12,194 bases of DNA from assembly GCA_013330215.1 (NCBI GenBank), contig DUIS01000044.1, positions 1 to 12,194 on the forward strand, given 5' to 3'. The position numbers and the translations under genes were made by a program. Source of the DNA: Microcaldota archaeon. Its GTDB lineage: Archaea > Micrarchaeota > Micrarchaeia > Micrarchaeales > Micrarchaeaceae. Each line of letters opens with the position of its first letter. Within the stretch, counting starts at the first letter, position 1. Shown in pieces: positions 6,493-12,194 of the stretch. Below the pieces are notes generated by a model. The model ran no database searches, was not told the origin of the DNA, and saw only the letters and a program-made list of their open reading frames with translations.

Positions 6493-6780
6493 ATGTACCA
6501 AGACGAAGGATCAGGAAGGGATAGCTCCTATGGAGGGGGCTATGGAGGACGCAGGGAAGGCGGAAGAAGGAGTTCGTATTCGGGCTCTTCTGAACCAAAG
6601 CCTGTGAAAGCTGGAGATGAAGTGGAAGTCAAAATCGAGGCAGTTGCATCCAAAGGGGATGGAATCGCGAAGAAGGATGGCTTTGTAATCTTCATCAAGG
6701 GCGCAAAGGAAGGCGAAACGGTGAAGGCAAGGATAACTGAGGTCAAGGAAAGGTTCGCAGTAGGCGAAGTAATCAGCTAA
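6493..6780 (+). CDS. TRAM-domain protein with Gly/Arg/Tyr-rich N-terminus
   Basis: 95 residues from the ATG at 6493; a GTG at 6484 would add three. The C-terminal half (about 37-95) is a TRAM domain: VKIEAVASKGDGIAKKDG, FVIFIKGAKEGE and VKARITEVKERFAVGEV match the conserved strands and loops. The first 35 residues are low complexity, with SYGGGYGGRREGGRRSSYSG resembling RGG/YGG tails of eukaryotic and bacterial RNA-binding proteins. Stand-alone archaeal TRAM proteins act as RNA chaperones at low temperature. The flexible basic tail may add nonspecific RNA binding or promote condensation, which is inference. It has its own TATA box and a T-rich stretch after the stop, so it is monocistronic. 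It shares the TRAM fold, but little else, with the protein at 1323. Confidence 0.88.
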   Translation: MYQDEGSGRDSSYGGGYGGRREGGRRSSYSGSSEPKPVKAGDEVEVKIEAVASKGDGIAKKDGFVIFIKGAKEGETVKARITEVKERFAVGEVIS

Positions 6781-6793
6781 ATCCGGAACTTCT

Positions 6794-6810
6794 AATTTTA
6801 TTTTTTTCTA
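6794..6810 (+). terminator. T-rich terminator after the TRAM gene
   Basis: Shortly after the stop at 6780 the plus strand has TTTTATTTTTTTCTA, a run of seven T within a T-rich stretch. Archaeal polymerase ends on such tracts without needing a hairpin. Confidence 0.65.
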
Positions 6811-6817
6811 GGCGTCT

Positions 6818-6833
6818 GCAGGAGCAATCCTGC
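6818..6833. other. Stem-loop with GCAA tetraloop between convergent genes
   Basis: GCAGGA (6818-6823), loop GCAA, TCCTGC (6828-6833): a perfect six-pair stem with a GNRA-class tetraloop. It follows the T-rich terminator and is itself followed by T-rich sequence (6839-6853). It may be a backup terminator or an RNA stability element. The rest of the gap to 6957 holds nothing I can name. Confidence 0.45.
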
Positions 6834-6957
6834 TAACCCTTCTAATTATTTTCTAACCATAAAAATGGAAAGAGAGCCTTAGCTAAAGCAAGTCAAGCCT
6901 GAAAGAGGCATGGCGACCTATGCACTATGCCTTCTTCCGGCAAAGAATCCGAATTTT

Positions 6958-7218
6958 TTACACTCCCTCCCTTAGAAGCCGCTCGCAGGTTTCCTTTAGT
7001 GCAGTTATGCCTTCAGCAGTAAGGACTACGCTATGCTCTCTTGAGGCTGTATAATCGGGTAACATAACGACTACCGTGCCCGGCCTGTCTGTTCTGCTCA
7101 AATCCAGAAGCCGGCATTCACTAATTCCTTTCGAATCCCTCACTCCGTTTATAGTAGCGCTAAAAAGCCTGCCGTCCGGACTCTCCCGAATCCTTACAGG
7201 GTTAGATATTGTTGCCAT
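6958..7218 (-). CDS. Uncharacterised 86-residue protein
   Basis: No family recognised. From the ATG at 7218 the protein starts MATISNPVRIRESPDGRLF and appears beta-rich in the first half (RLFSATINGV, TVVVMLPD), then ends in a helix (GITALKETCERLLREGV). No membrane segment or signal peptide is seen, so it is probably cytoplasmic. An upstream in-frame start at 7335 is rejected because it would overlap the preceding gene by 113 bases, and because GTGAG lies right before 7218. It starts five bases after the stop of the 211-residue gene, and the ribosome binding site overlaps that stop, so the two are translationally coupled. Its start region is nearly the same as that of its partner. They probably work together. 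Confidence 0.65.
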   Translation of the reverse strand: MATISNPVRIRESPDGRLFSATINGVRDSKGISECRLLDLSRTDRPGTVVVMLPDYTASREHSVVLTAEGITALKETCERLLREGV

Positions 7219-7222
7219 TCTC

Positions 7223-7858
7223 TCACATCGTAAATTTTTCCACGAAAGCCATAATTTGTGCCTTGGAGACAAGATTAAAGCGATAACTTGCGCCCCTGCC
7301 ACCATCAAAGAATCTTTTGAGCCCGTCAATAGCATATCCCGGCCCGCTTATCACAATTTTTCCACGATAAGGAATTTCCGAGAGCGAGGCAGACTCAGAG
7401 CTTCTTACCGCACCTGTTAATTCTGCATCCGCTTCAAACCTTTTAAGCGTTCTCCTCAGAAGTGTTCTCTTTTCAACAAGATGGTCGAACGACCCCCCAA
7501 TGGACAGTTCTATTCTTCCGCCTTGAACACCATCTTCAACTTTTTTTAACTCAGCGTTCCCTGTTGCAAATTCTACTCTTGTCTGTTTGTCCTGGAAAAA
7601 GTACATGTATTGCCCCATCGACATGCCTGCCTTTTTAGCAAGGTCACCTATAAATGCCCTTTCCAGTCCAATGCCGAACATCTTGTCAGGGAAAACTCCC
7701 CATTCCCAGACTTGTCCCATTATAACTTGCTCCACCACTCCAGAATATTCTTTGAAGCCTGTTGTTGTTCCATACATACTTAAAGTACTGTTTGCCTTTT
7801 CAGTTCGTAGACCTATTTCTACGGGTTTATTATCAATTGGTTTTGTTTTCGCGGCCAT
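7223..7858 (-). CDS. Uncharacterised 211-residue protein
   Basis: No family recognised. It is soluble by appearance, with mixed alpha/beta sequence and no signal peptide. The first half has aromatic-rich segments (VWEWGVFPDKMFGIGLERA, QYMYFFQDK); the second has a charged helix (EKRTLLRRTLKRFEADAEL), then a strand-like IPYRGKIVISGPGYAI and a C-terminal helix. The Gly-containing GKIVISGPGY may be a loop of interest, but it is not a P-loop. The ATG at 7858 has GGTGTGAG just before it and a TATA box at 7888-7896. It is the first gene of a two-gene unit with the 86-residue protein. Base use is slightly more AT-rich than in dnaK. Function is unknown. Confidence 0.75.
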   Translation of the reverse strand: MAAKTKPIDNKPVEIGLRTEKANSTLSMYGTTTGFKEYSGVVEQVIMGQVWEWGVFPDKMFGIGLERAFIGDLAKKAGMSMGQYMYFFQDKQTRVEFATGNAELKKVEDGVQGGRIELSIGGSFDHLVEKRTLLRRTLKRFEADAELTGAVRSSESASLSEIPYRGKIVISGPGYAIDGLKRFFDGGRGASYRFNLVSKAQIMAFVEKFTM

Positions 7859-7887
7859 TTTCTCACACCATAACTATGGATTTTCAG

Positions 7888-7896
7888 ATATATAAA
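7888..7896 (-). promoter_or_regulatory. TATA box for the two-gene unknown operon
   Basis: On the minus strand this reads TTTATATAT, 30-38 bases before the ATG at 7858, predicting a start site close to 7865 and a leader of under ten bases that just includes GTGAG. It lies in the 67-base gap after the dnaJ stop. Confidence 0.6.
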
Positions 7897-7910
7897 CTTT
7901 ACCGACGCGT

Positions 7911-7920
7911 TTAAAAATAC
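7911..7920 (-). terminator. T-run terminator after dnaJ
   Basis: On the minus strand GTATTTTTAA follows the dnaJ stop by a few bases. The run of five T is a plausible end for the chaperone operon transcript, just ahead of the next promoter. Confidence 0.4.
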
Positions 7921-7925
7921 CCAAA

Positions 7926-8642
7926 TCAGAATACCCAGAACCTGCCCTTCTTGCCGTCCTTGTTCTCCTTTCCTACAGAGTCAACCTTCACTCTGAACTT
8001 CTCCTTGACTAGGATCTTCCCATTGCCTCTGCACTCCCTGCATGTCTTTTCATAGCTCTTTCCCCTTCCCCTGCATTTGTTGCATGTCGTTACCATGCTG
8101 AACCTCCCGAACATCGTGTTCTGCTGCACATGCACGTTTCCGCTACCATTGCACTGTGGGCACTTCATTATCTTTGAACCCGGGTCACCTCCAGTCCCTT
8201 TGCAGTTCTCGCATGTCCTGTAGCGCTGCACCTCGTACTCCTTCTCCGACCCTCTCTCTATCTCGTCGAACGGGATGTAGAGATTCACTCCTGTCTGCTC
8301 CGGCTGCTCGAACATATCGGTTGCGAAGGGTCCACCTCCACCTGCGAACATCCCTTCCTGAAACTGCCTTATTATCTCTTCGAAGTTTATGCCGCTGAAT
8401 ATGTCATCGGTCGTGAACCTCTTTCCGAATCCTTCCGGACCGAAACTGTCATACTGTTTTCTCTTCTCATTATCGCTAAGTACCGCGTAGGCCTCGTTTA
8501 TCTCCCGCATCCTTGCCTCCGCCTCCTTGTTCTTGTTTATGTCGGGATGGAACTTCAAGGCGAGGTCCCTGTAGGCCTTCCTTATCTCGTCTGTGCTGGC
8601 GCCCTTGCCAACTCCCAATATGTCGTAATAGTCCTTGGCCAT
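7926..8642 (-). CDS. dnaJ: DnaJ (Hsp40) co-chaperone, short C-terminally truncated form
   Basis: DnaJ stimulates the DnaK ATPase and hands it unfolded clients. The J domain (about 1-68) has the HPD motif at 32-34 (KFHPDIN). A Gly/Phe-rich region with FAGGGGPF follows, then the start of C-terminal domain I and four CxxCxGxG zinc repeats ([32 protein letters not shown]), all with full cysteines. The protein then ends after about 30 residues ([11 protein letters not shown], charged tail, WVF) at 238 residues, against about 370 normally. The rest of domain I, domain II and the dimerisation end are absent. No frame in the 67 bases beyond could supply them. The ATG at 8642 has AAGGAGGAG before it, overlapping the dnaK stop. 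Last gene of the chaperone operon. Confidence 0.93.
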   Translation of the reverse strand: MAKDYYDILGVGKGASTDEIRKAYRDLALKFHPDINKNKEAEARMREINEAYAVLSDNEKRKQYDSFGPEGFGKRFTTDDIFSGINFEEIIRQFQEGMFAGGGGPFATDMFEQPEQTGVNLYIPFDEIERGSEKEYEVQRYRTCENCKGTGGDPGSKIMKCPQCNGSGNVHVQQNTMFGRFSMVTTCNKCRGRGKSYEKTCRECRGNGKILVKEKFRVKVDSVGKENKDGKKGRFWVF

Positions 8643-8656
8643 CTAGATACTCCTCC

Positions 8657-10471
8657 TTATTCGGGCCCTACATCGCTGCCATGCGGTCCTTCCTGGGCTC
8701 CCTGCCCTGCGTTTCCTTCAGGGCCTTTGCCCTTGTACATGCTTGCACCTATCTCTTCAAGCACCTTCTGGAGCGCCTCAGTCTTCTCCTTTATCTTTGC
8801 GAAGTCCTCTCCCTTCAGCACCTCCTCGAGGTCCTTCTTTGCGCCCTCTATCTTCTCCTTCACCTCTGCAGGGATCTTGTCCTTGTAATCCTCAAGTGAC
8901 TTCTCTGTTGTGTATACCAGGGACTCCGCTCCGTTCTTCAGCTCAATGTTCTCCCTTATCTTTTTGTCTTCTTCTTCGTGCGCCTTCGCGTCGTTTGACA
9001 TCTTCTCTATCTCATCCTTGCTCATCTTGTGCGGCGCGACTATGTCCATGCTTTGGGCCTTTCCTGTTGCCTTGTCCTTTGCCGTGACGTGCAGTATTCC
9101 GTTGGAATCGATGTCGAAGGTAACCTCTATCTGGGGCACGCCCTTTCTTGCCGGCGGCAGCCCTGTGAGTTCGAACCTTCCAAGGTCGACATTGTCCTTC
9201 GCAAGCGCTCTCTCTCCCTGTACTACGTGTATATCCACCTGCGTCTGGGAATCTTCCGCAGTTGTGAAATTTTCTGTCTTCTTTACCGGAATCGTTGTGT
9301 TCCTGTCTATCAGCTTCGTTGCCACGCCTCCCAGTGTCTCCAGGCTGAGCGATAGCGGCGTCACATCAAGGAGGACTATGTCCTTTACCTCACCTGTAAG
9401 CACGCCTGCCTGTATCGCTGCACCTAGCGCTACAGCTTCCATGGGGTCTACTCCCCTCTCCGCCTTCTTTCCAAGGAGCTGCTCAACGTACCTCTGCACT
9501 ATAGGCATCCTTGTTGGACCTCCAACCAGTATTATCCTGTCAAGTGTATTGGGCTCGAGCTTTGCATCCTTGAGCGCCTGCATCACTGGCTTTGCGGATT
9601 TCTCCACTATCGGCACTACCAGGCTCTCAAGCTTGGCCCTTGTGAATGTGTAGGTGAAGTTCACTGGCGCGCCCTTTGCGTCCTGCGCGAAGAATGGAAG
9701 GTTTATCTCCGTGTTGAGGGATGTGGAGAGCTCTATCTTTGCCTTCTCTCCCGACTCCCTGAGCCTCTGCATCGCCTGCGCGTTCTTCGATATGTCTATG
9801 CCGCTTGAGCTCTTGAACTCATTCGCAAGGAAGTCTACTATCACGTTGTCCATGTCTGTGCCCCCGAGCTGGGTGTCTCCGCTTGTCGACTTTACCTCAA
9901 ATACCCCCTTTCCGAAGTCCATTATGGTTACGTCAAGCGTTCCTCCGCCAAGGTCGTATACCAGCACCTTCATGTCTCTGTCTGTTTTGTCAAGCCCATA
10001 GGCAAGGCTTGCCGCTGTGGGCTCGTTCACAAGCCTCACTACCTCCAATCCTGCTATCTGCCCTGCGTCCTTTGTTGCCTGCCTCTGGTTGTCATCAAAG
10101 TATGCAGGCACGGTTATGACTGCCTTTGTAACCTTCTCACCAAGGAATGCCTCTGCATCAGCCTTTATCTTCTGGAGAAGTATTGCGGAAAGCTCCTGCG
10201 GTTTGTATTCCTTTCCAAATATATGGTAGATGAAGTCGCGCCCCATCTTTCTCTTGAACGCCGTAACTGTGCCGTCAGGGTTGGCTACCGCCTGTCTCCT
10301 TGCAGCCTCTCCAACAAGACGCTGTCCATCCTTTGTGAACGCCACATAGCTGGGAAATGCCTTGCCGTAAAGCGAAACCCCCTCGCTGCTCGGTATTATT
10401 ACAGGGCGCCCGCCCTCCAATACTGCCGCAGCACTATTGCTTGTTCCAAGATCTATTCCAATTATCTTCAT
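8657..10471 (-). CDS. dnaK: DnaK (Hsp70) chaperone
   Basis: ATP-dependent chaperone, 604 residues. The nucleotide-binding domain (1-363) shows phosphate loop GIDLGTSNS (5-13), [11 protein letters not shown] (171-181), [11 protein letters not shown] (149-159) and [10 protein letters not shown] (314-323). The hydrophobic linker is [10 protein letters not shown] (364-373). The substrate-binding beta domain runs to about 480, and the helical lid to about 575, with a disordered Gly-rich tail ([15 protein letters not shown]). It lacks the roughly 24-residue insertion near residue 85 seen in proteobacterial DnaK, so it is of the Gram-positive/archaeal type, consistent with known transfer of this gene into archaea. 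The ATG at 10471 is chosen over an in-frame start at 10543 because GTGAT lies just before it and the family begins there. It sits between grpE (16 bases upstream) and dnaJ. Confidence 0.97.
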   Translation of the reverse strand: MKIIGIDLGTSNSAAAVLEGGRPVIIPSSEGVSLYGKAFPSYVAFTKDGQRLVGEAARRQAVANPDGTVTAFKRKMGRDFIYHIFGKEYKPQELSAILLQKIKADAEAFLGEKVTKAVITVPAYFDDNQRQATKDAGQIAGLEVVRLVNEPTAASLAYGLDKTDRDMKVLVYDLGGGTLDVTIMDFGKGVFEVKSTSGDTQLGGTDMDNVIVDFLANEFKSSSGIDISKNAQAMQRLRESGEKAKIELSTSLNTEINLPFFAQDAKGAPVNFTYTFTRAKLESLVVPIVEKSAKPVMQALKDAKLEPNTLDRIILVGGPTRMPIVQRYVEQLLGKKAERGVDPMEAVALGAAIQAGVLTGEVKDIVLLDVTPLSLSLETLGGVATKLIDRNTTIPVKKTENFTTAEDSQTQVDIHVVQGERALAKDNVDLGRFELTGLPPARKGVPQIEVTFDIDSNGILHVTAKDKATGKAQSMDIVAPHKMSKDEIEKMSNDAKAHEEEDKKIRENIELKNGAESLVYTTEKSLEDYKDKIPAEVKEKIEGAKKDLEEVLKGEDFAKIKEKTEALQKVLEEIGASMYKGKGPEGNAGQGAQEGPHGSDVGPE

Positions 10472-10487
10472 GAAATCACATCGAATA

Positions 10488-11045
10488 TTATTTTTTCTCC
10501 TTTGCCTCGGCCTCGCCTTCGGCCTTTTTGTCGCTCTTTGCACTTTTCTTTGATATTATTACGGAAGCGGGCCTGAGCAGGATGCCCTCAAAGGTATAGC
10601 CCTTCTTCACCGTCTCGAGTATGGTGCCGTCCTTCTCATCGCTCTCCCTTACCAATACGGTCTCATGCCTGTATGGGTCAAATATCCCGTCAACCTCAAT
10701 CTCCTTTAGCCCTTCCTTCTTCAGCACATCCGTGAAATTGGAGTAAAGCATCTCAATGCCCTTTGTCAGAGGGGTCCCCTTTGAGCTGCTTATGGCAAGC
10801 ATAGCAAGCTCGAACTCGTCTATTATGGGGAGCATGTCTATGAACAATGCCGCCTTGCCAGCGTTCTGGGCGCTCTCTATCTCCTTCTTTACGCGCTTCT
10901 TGTAGTTGTCGAACTCAGCCGCAAGCCTTAGCAACTGCTCCCTGAGCTCCGCAACGCCCTGGCTTTCACTGGCAGCCTCCTCTGGCTCTTCCTTGCCCTC
11001 TGCCATCTTTTCATCATTAAGCTTTTTTTCTGGCTCCTTTGCCAC
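10488..11045 (-). CDS. grpE: GrpE nucleotide exchange factor for DnaK
   Basis: GrpE releases ADP from DnaK. The protein has an acidic, disordered N-terminus, then the long coiled-coil helix ([20 protein letters not shown] and onward), the four-helix region ([14 protein letters not shown]), and the beta-wing with the family signature around [31 protein letters not shown] Lys/Ala/Glu-rich tail ends it. I place the start at the GTG at 11045, giving 185 residues, because AGGTGG lies five bases before it (11051-11056 region); the GTG at 11054 would use part of that site as codon one. The start overlaps the regulator gene by 29 bases. dnaK begins 16 bases after the stop. Confidence 0.93.
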   Translation of the reverse strand: MAKEPEKKLNDEKMAEGKEEPEEAASESQGVAELREQLLRLAAEFDNYKKRVKKEIESAQNAGKAALFIDMLPIIDEFELAMLAISSSKGTPLTKGIEMLYSNFTDVLKKEGLKEIEVDGIFDPYRHETVLVRESDEKDGTILETVKKGYTFEGILLRPASVIISKKSAKSDKKAEGEAEAKEKK

Positions 11046-11478
11046 TGGTACCACCTTTTATAGGCTGTGCATTTTTCCTCACGGAAAGCTCCATCAGCCT
11101 GTCGAACTCCTTTGCCGTGTCAAGCATGCGCTGCATCTCCCTGCTTATGTCGTACTCTATCTCCTCTATGGCCTTCTGCATCTCAGATGCGCGCAGATAG
11201 TACTTCCTGCCCCGCTTCACAAGAAGCCCCGCATCTATGAACCGATTCAAATGGTATATAACCGTGCTTCTGGCAAGGTCGGTGTCAAGCTTGAGCTCCG
11301 AGCTTGCAAGGCCCCTGTTGCCATATGCCGCGGCCACAGTGAAATTGCGCAATATCTGCTCCTCTATTGTGTCGGTGCCTCCGCTCGAAAGTCCGAAGAC
11401 ATCGCAGAACCATTTCAGCATCTTCTCCGGATCGTTGAAGTCAGGGCGTTCGACGAATCTTATCACTATCCGCTCCAT
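11017..11478 (-). CDS. Winged-helix transcriptional regulator, first gene of the chaperone operon
   Basis: 153 residues. A winged-helix DNA-binding domain spans about 37-97: LASSELKLDTDLARSTVIYH is the helix-turn-helix and GLLVKRGRKYYLR the wing, as in ArsR-like families. A charged helix (100-131) probably dimerises, and a basic tail ([11 protein letters not shown]) ends it. The N-terminus is of unknown use. As first gene ahead of grpE-dnaK-dnaJ it is a good candidate for a heat-shock regulator of its own operon. It is not the bacterial HrcA, and I see no certain relation to the Pyrococcus Phr. The TATA box centre lies about 25 bases before the ATG, so its mRNA should be leaderless or nearly so. 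It overlaps grpE by 29 bases. The opposite-strand gene at 11646 shares the upstream region. Confidence 0.82.
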   Translation of the reverse strand: MERIVIRFVERPDFNDPEKMLKWFCDVFGLSSGGTDTIEEQILRNFTVAAAYGNRGLASSELKLDTDLARSTVIYHLNRFIDAGLLVKRGRKYYLRASEMQKAIEEIEYDISREMQRMLDTAKEFDRLMELSVRKNAQPIKGGTSGKGARKKA

Positions 11479-11497
11479 GATAGTATTACGCCCTAAA

Positions 11498-11506
11498 AGT
11501 TTAAAT
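11498..11506 (-). promoter_or_regulatory. TATA box for the chaperone operon
   Basis: On the minus strand TTTAAACTT, within TTATTTAAACTTTT, is centred about 25 bases before the ATG at 11478. That is the normal TATA-to-start distance, so the transcript should begin at or within a base or two of the first codon. The preceding CGGAGG may serve as BRE. Confidence 0.6.
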
Positions 11507-11537
11507 AACCTCCGTTTTTTGGCAATATTAATTGATA

Positions 11538-11556
11538 TGTCAGCTTTTTATTGACA
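11538..11556. repeat. Small inverted repeat between divergent promoters
   Basis: TGTCA (11538-11542) and TGACA (11552-11556) form a short dyad with a nine-base spacer rich in T. It lies about 30 bases upstream of the chaperone-operon TATA box. It is a weak candidate operator for the winged-helix regulator; five-base arms can arise by chance. Confidence 0.25.
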
Positions 11557-11608
11557 AATGTCCTTAATCCGCCCATTCCGGCTGTGGTGCGGCCCAGGCC
11601 CGAAATCC

Positions 11609-11616
11609 TTATATAT
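11609..11616 (+). promoter_or_regulatory. TATA box for the 132-residue gene
   Basis: TTATATAT lies 30-37 bases before the ATG at 11646, predicting a start near 11638 and a leader of about eight bases without a clear ribosome binding site. The mRNA is therefore probably near-leaderless. Confidence 0.6.
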
Positions 11617-11645
11617 CATAAGCCCAGAATAGATAGCGCGATAAG

Positions 11646-12044
11646 ATGGCGAACAGGATAGCTGTAAAGTCAACCAGGGAGAATGAGAAATCGGGCCTGC
11701 CCTTCCAGTACATGGCAGAGGTAAACAGGGGAATACGCCTGGGCGATACCGCCTTCGGCCTAAGGGTTGACTTAAACAGCAAGACTCTTGCATTAAGTGT
11801 AAGGAAGTGTACAGCAAGGGACGATGTCGAGCCTAAAGATACTTATCTCCTCACAATAAAAGAGTACTACGGAACGGCTCTCAACCCGACAGAATACACC
11901 TGCCCGGAGTTCGAGAGCGAAAGAAGGACAATCCGCAGGATGCTTCATGGGATACCTCTTGAAGCTGTGCCAACCCACGTGGAGCTTGCAGTAAACAAGA
12001 TCTATAACGGTACGTGGTATAAGCGGATGCTGCTGCGCAAATAG
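11646..12044 (+). CDS. Uncharacterised 132-residue protein, first of two tandem paralogs
   Basis: No family recognised. It is soluble by appearance. A region around GLPFQYMAEVNRGIRLGD (17-34) is shared with the next gene. The middle looks beta-rich (FGLRVDLNSKTLALSVRK, DTYLLTIKEYYG), and the C-terminal half has a basic helix (SERRTIRRMLHGI) and ends KIYNGTWYKRMLLRK. Two cysteines are present (55, 85), too far apart for an obvious zinc site. No membrane segment is seen. The start is supported by the TATA box at the right distance. It is divergent from the chaperone operon, sharing its 167-base upstream gap, and 30 bases separate it from its paralog, so the two are probably co-transcribed. Confidence 0.75.
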   Translation: MANRIAVKSTRENEKSGLPFQYMAEVNRGIRLGDTAFGLRVDLNSKTLALSVRKCTARDDVEPKDTYLLTIKEYYGTALNPTEYTCPEFESERRTIRRMLHGIPLEAVPTHVELAVNKIYNGTWYKRMLLRK

Positions 12045-12074
12045 CTAACCGAGCAGTTCGGACAGCGTGATAAC

Positions 12075-12194
12075 ATGAGAAAAATAACCATAGAACCTAA
12101 GGGCGAACAAAAACCAGGAACACTCCTCAGATACGAGGCAGAGGTGAGGCGCGGAATCTATTTAGGGTTCGATAGCTTTGGGTTCGGGCTTGAC
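12075..12194 (+). CDS. Second tandem paralog, cut by window end
   Basis: An ATG at 12075 with GTGAT at 12067-12071 opens a frame that runs 40 codons to the window edge without a stop. Residues YEAEVRRGIYLGFDSFGFGL line up with YMAEVNRGIRLGDTAFGLRV of the preceding gene, with about half the positions identical, so these are tandem duplicates that have diverged. The N-terminal ten residues differ. Function is unknown. The C-terminus is outside the window. Confidence 0.75.
   Translation, partial: MRKITIEPKGEQKPGTLLRYEAEVRRGIYLGFDSFGFGLD

Noticed and set aside
7219..7335. Upstream start for the 86-residue protein
   Set aside because: It would overlap the 211-residue gene by over 110 bases, and the GTGAG-ATG pair at 7218 is a much better start.
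8910..9653. A 247-codon plus-strand open frame opposite dnaK
   Set aside because: It is the antisense shadow of a long, GC-biased dnaK frame; its Ser/Phe-rich translation has no domain, and long frames opposite dnaK are a known artefact.
10472..10543. A 24-residue N-terminal extension of DnaK
   Set aside because: The basic extension is unlike the family, overlaps the end of grpE, and GTGAT sits just before the ATG at 10471.
11548..11817. An 89-codon minus-strand frame at the divergent promoter
   Set aside because: It covers the TATA box and the start of the plus-strand gene in another frame, and has no supporting start signal or domain.

Overview
This window reads as a euryarchaeal or DPANN-type archaeal chromosome. 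It carries transcription factor B (TFB), a 20S proteasome beta subunit, the archaeal KH-CPSF transcription terminator aCPSF1/FttA, and two single-TRAM-domain proteins. Several starts are preceded by a GGTGA(T)-type ribosome binding site at close spacing, and TATA boxes are short and AT-rich. AGG and ATA codons are frequent. Small, sequon-rich surface proteins with Thr/Ser linkers and short leaders would fit a DPANN lineage such as Micrarchaeota (ARMAN-like), but that placement is inference.

Left third (1-4417, plus strand): the 3' part of a TFB gene, a small secreted or membrane-anchored protein overlapping its stop, a TRAM-domain protein with two palindromes upstream, then psmB and aCPSF1 36 bases apart. 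TFB starts transcription and aCPSF1 ends it, so both ends of the cycle are encoded here. The psmB-aCPSF1 adjacency is conserved in other archaea.

Middle (4418-6957): a minus-strand run of three back-to-back genes (a HEPN-domain protein, a 65-residue lysine-rich HTH-like protein, and a Thr/Ser-linker membrane protein). The last two are clearly more AT-rich than everything around them. A short stretch resembling the 3' end of a tRNA lies beside this island, together with a TATA box inside a G/C-clamped inverted repeat. A second TRAM protein with a Gly/Arg/Tyr-rich N-terminus follows, with a TATA box, a leader and a T-rich terminator.

Right part (6958-12194): a two-gene minus-strand unit of unrecognised proteins, then the minus-strand chaperone operon: winged-helix regulator, grpE, dnaK, dnaJ. 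GrpE, DnaK and DnaJ form one ATP-driven folding machine; the first gene of the operon probably regulates it. DnaJ stops just after its zinc-finger region and lacks most of its C-terminal substrate-binding and dimerisation region. Divergent from the regulator are two tandem paralogous proteins of unknown function, the second cut by the window end.

No CRISPR array, rRNA, intact tRNA or recognisable transposase is visible, and no stretch longer than 300 bases lacks a gene. The strongest second-look items are the truncated DnaJ, the HEPN/HTH/membrane run with its base-composition break, the tRNA-like fragment, and the tandem paralogs.
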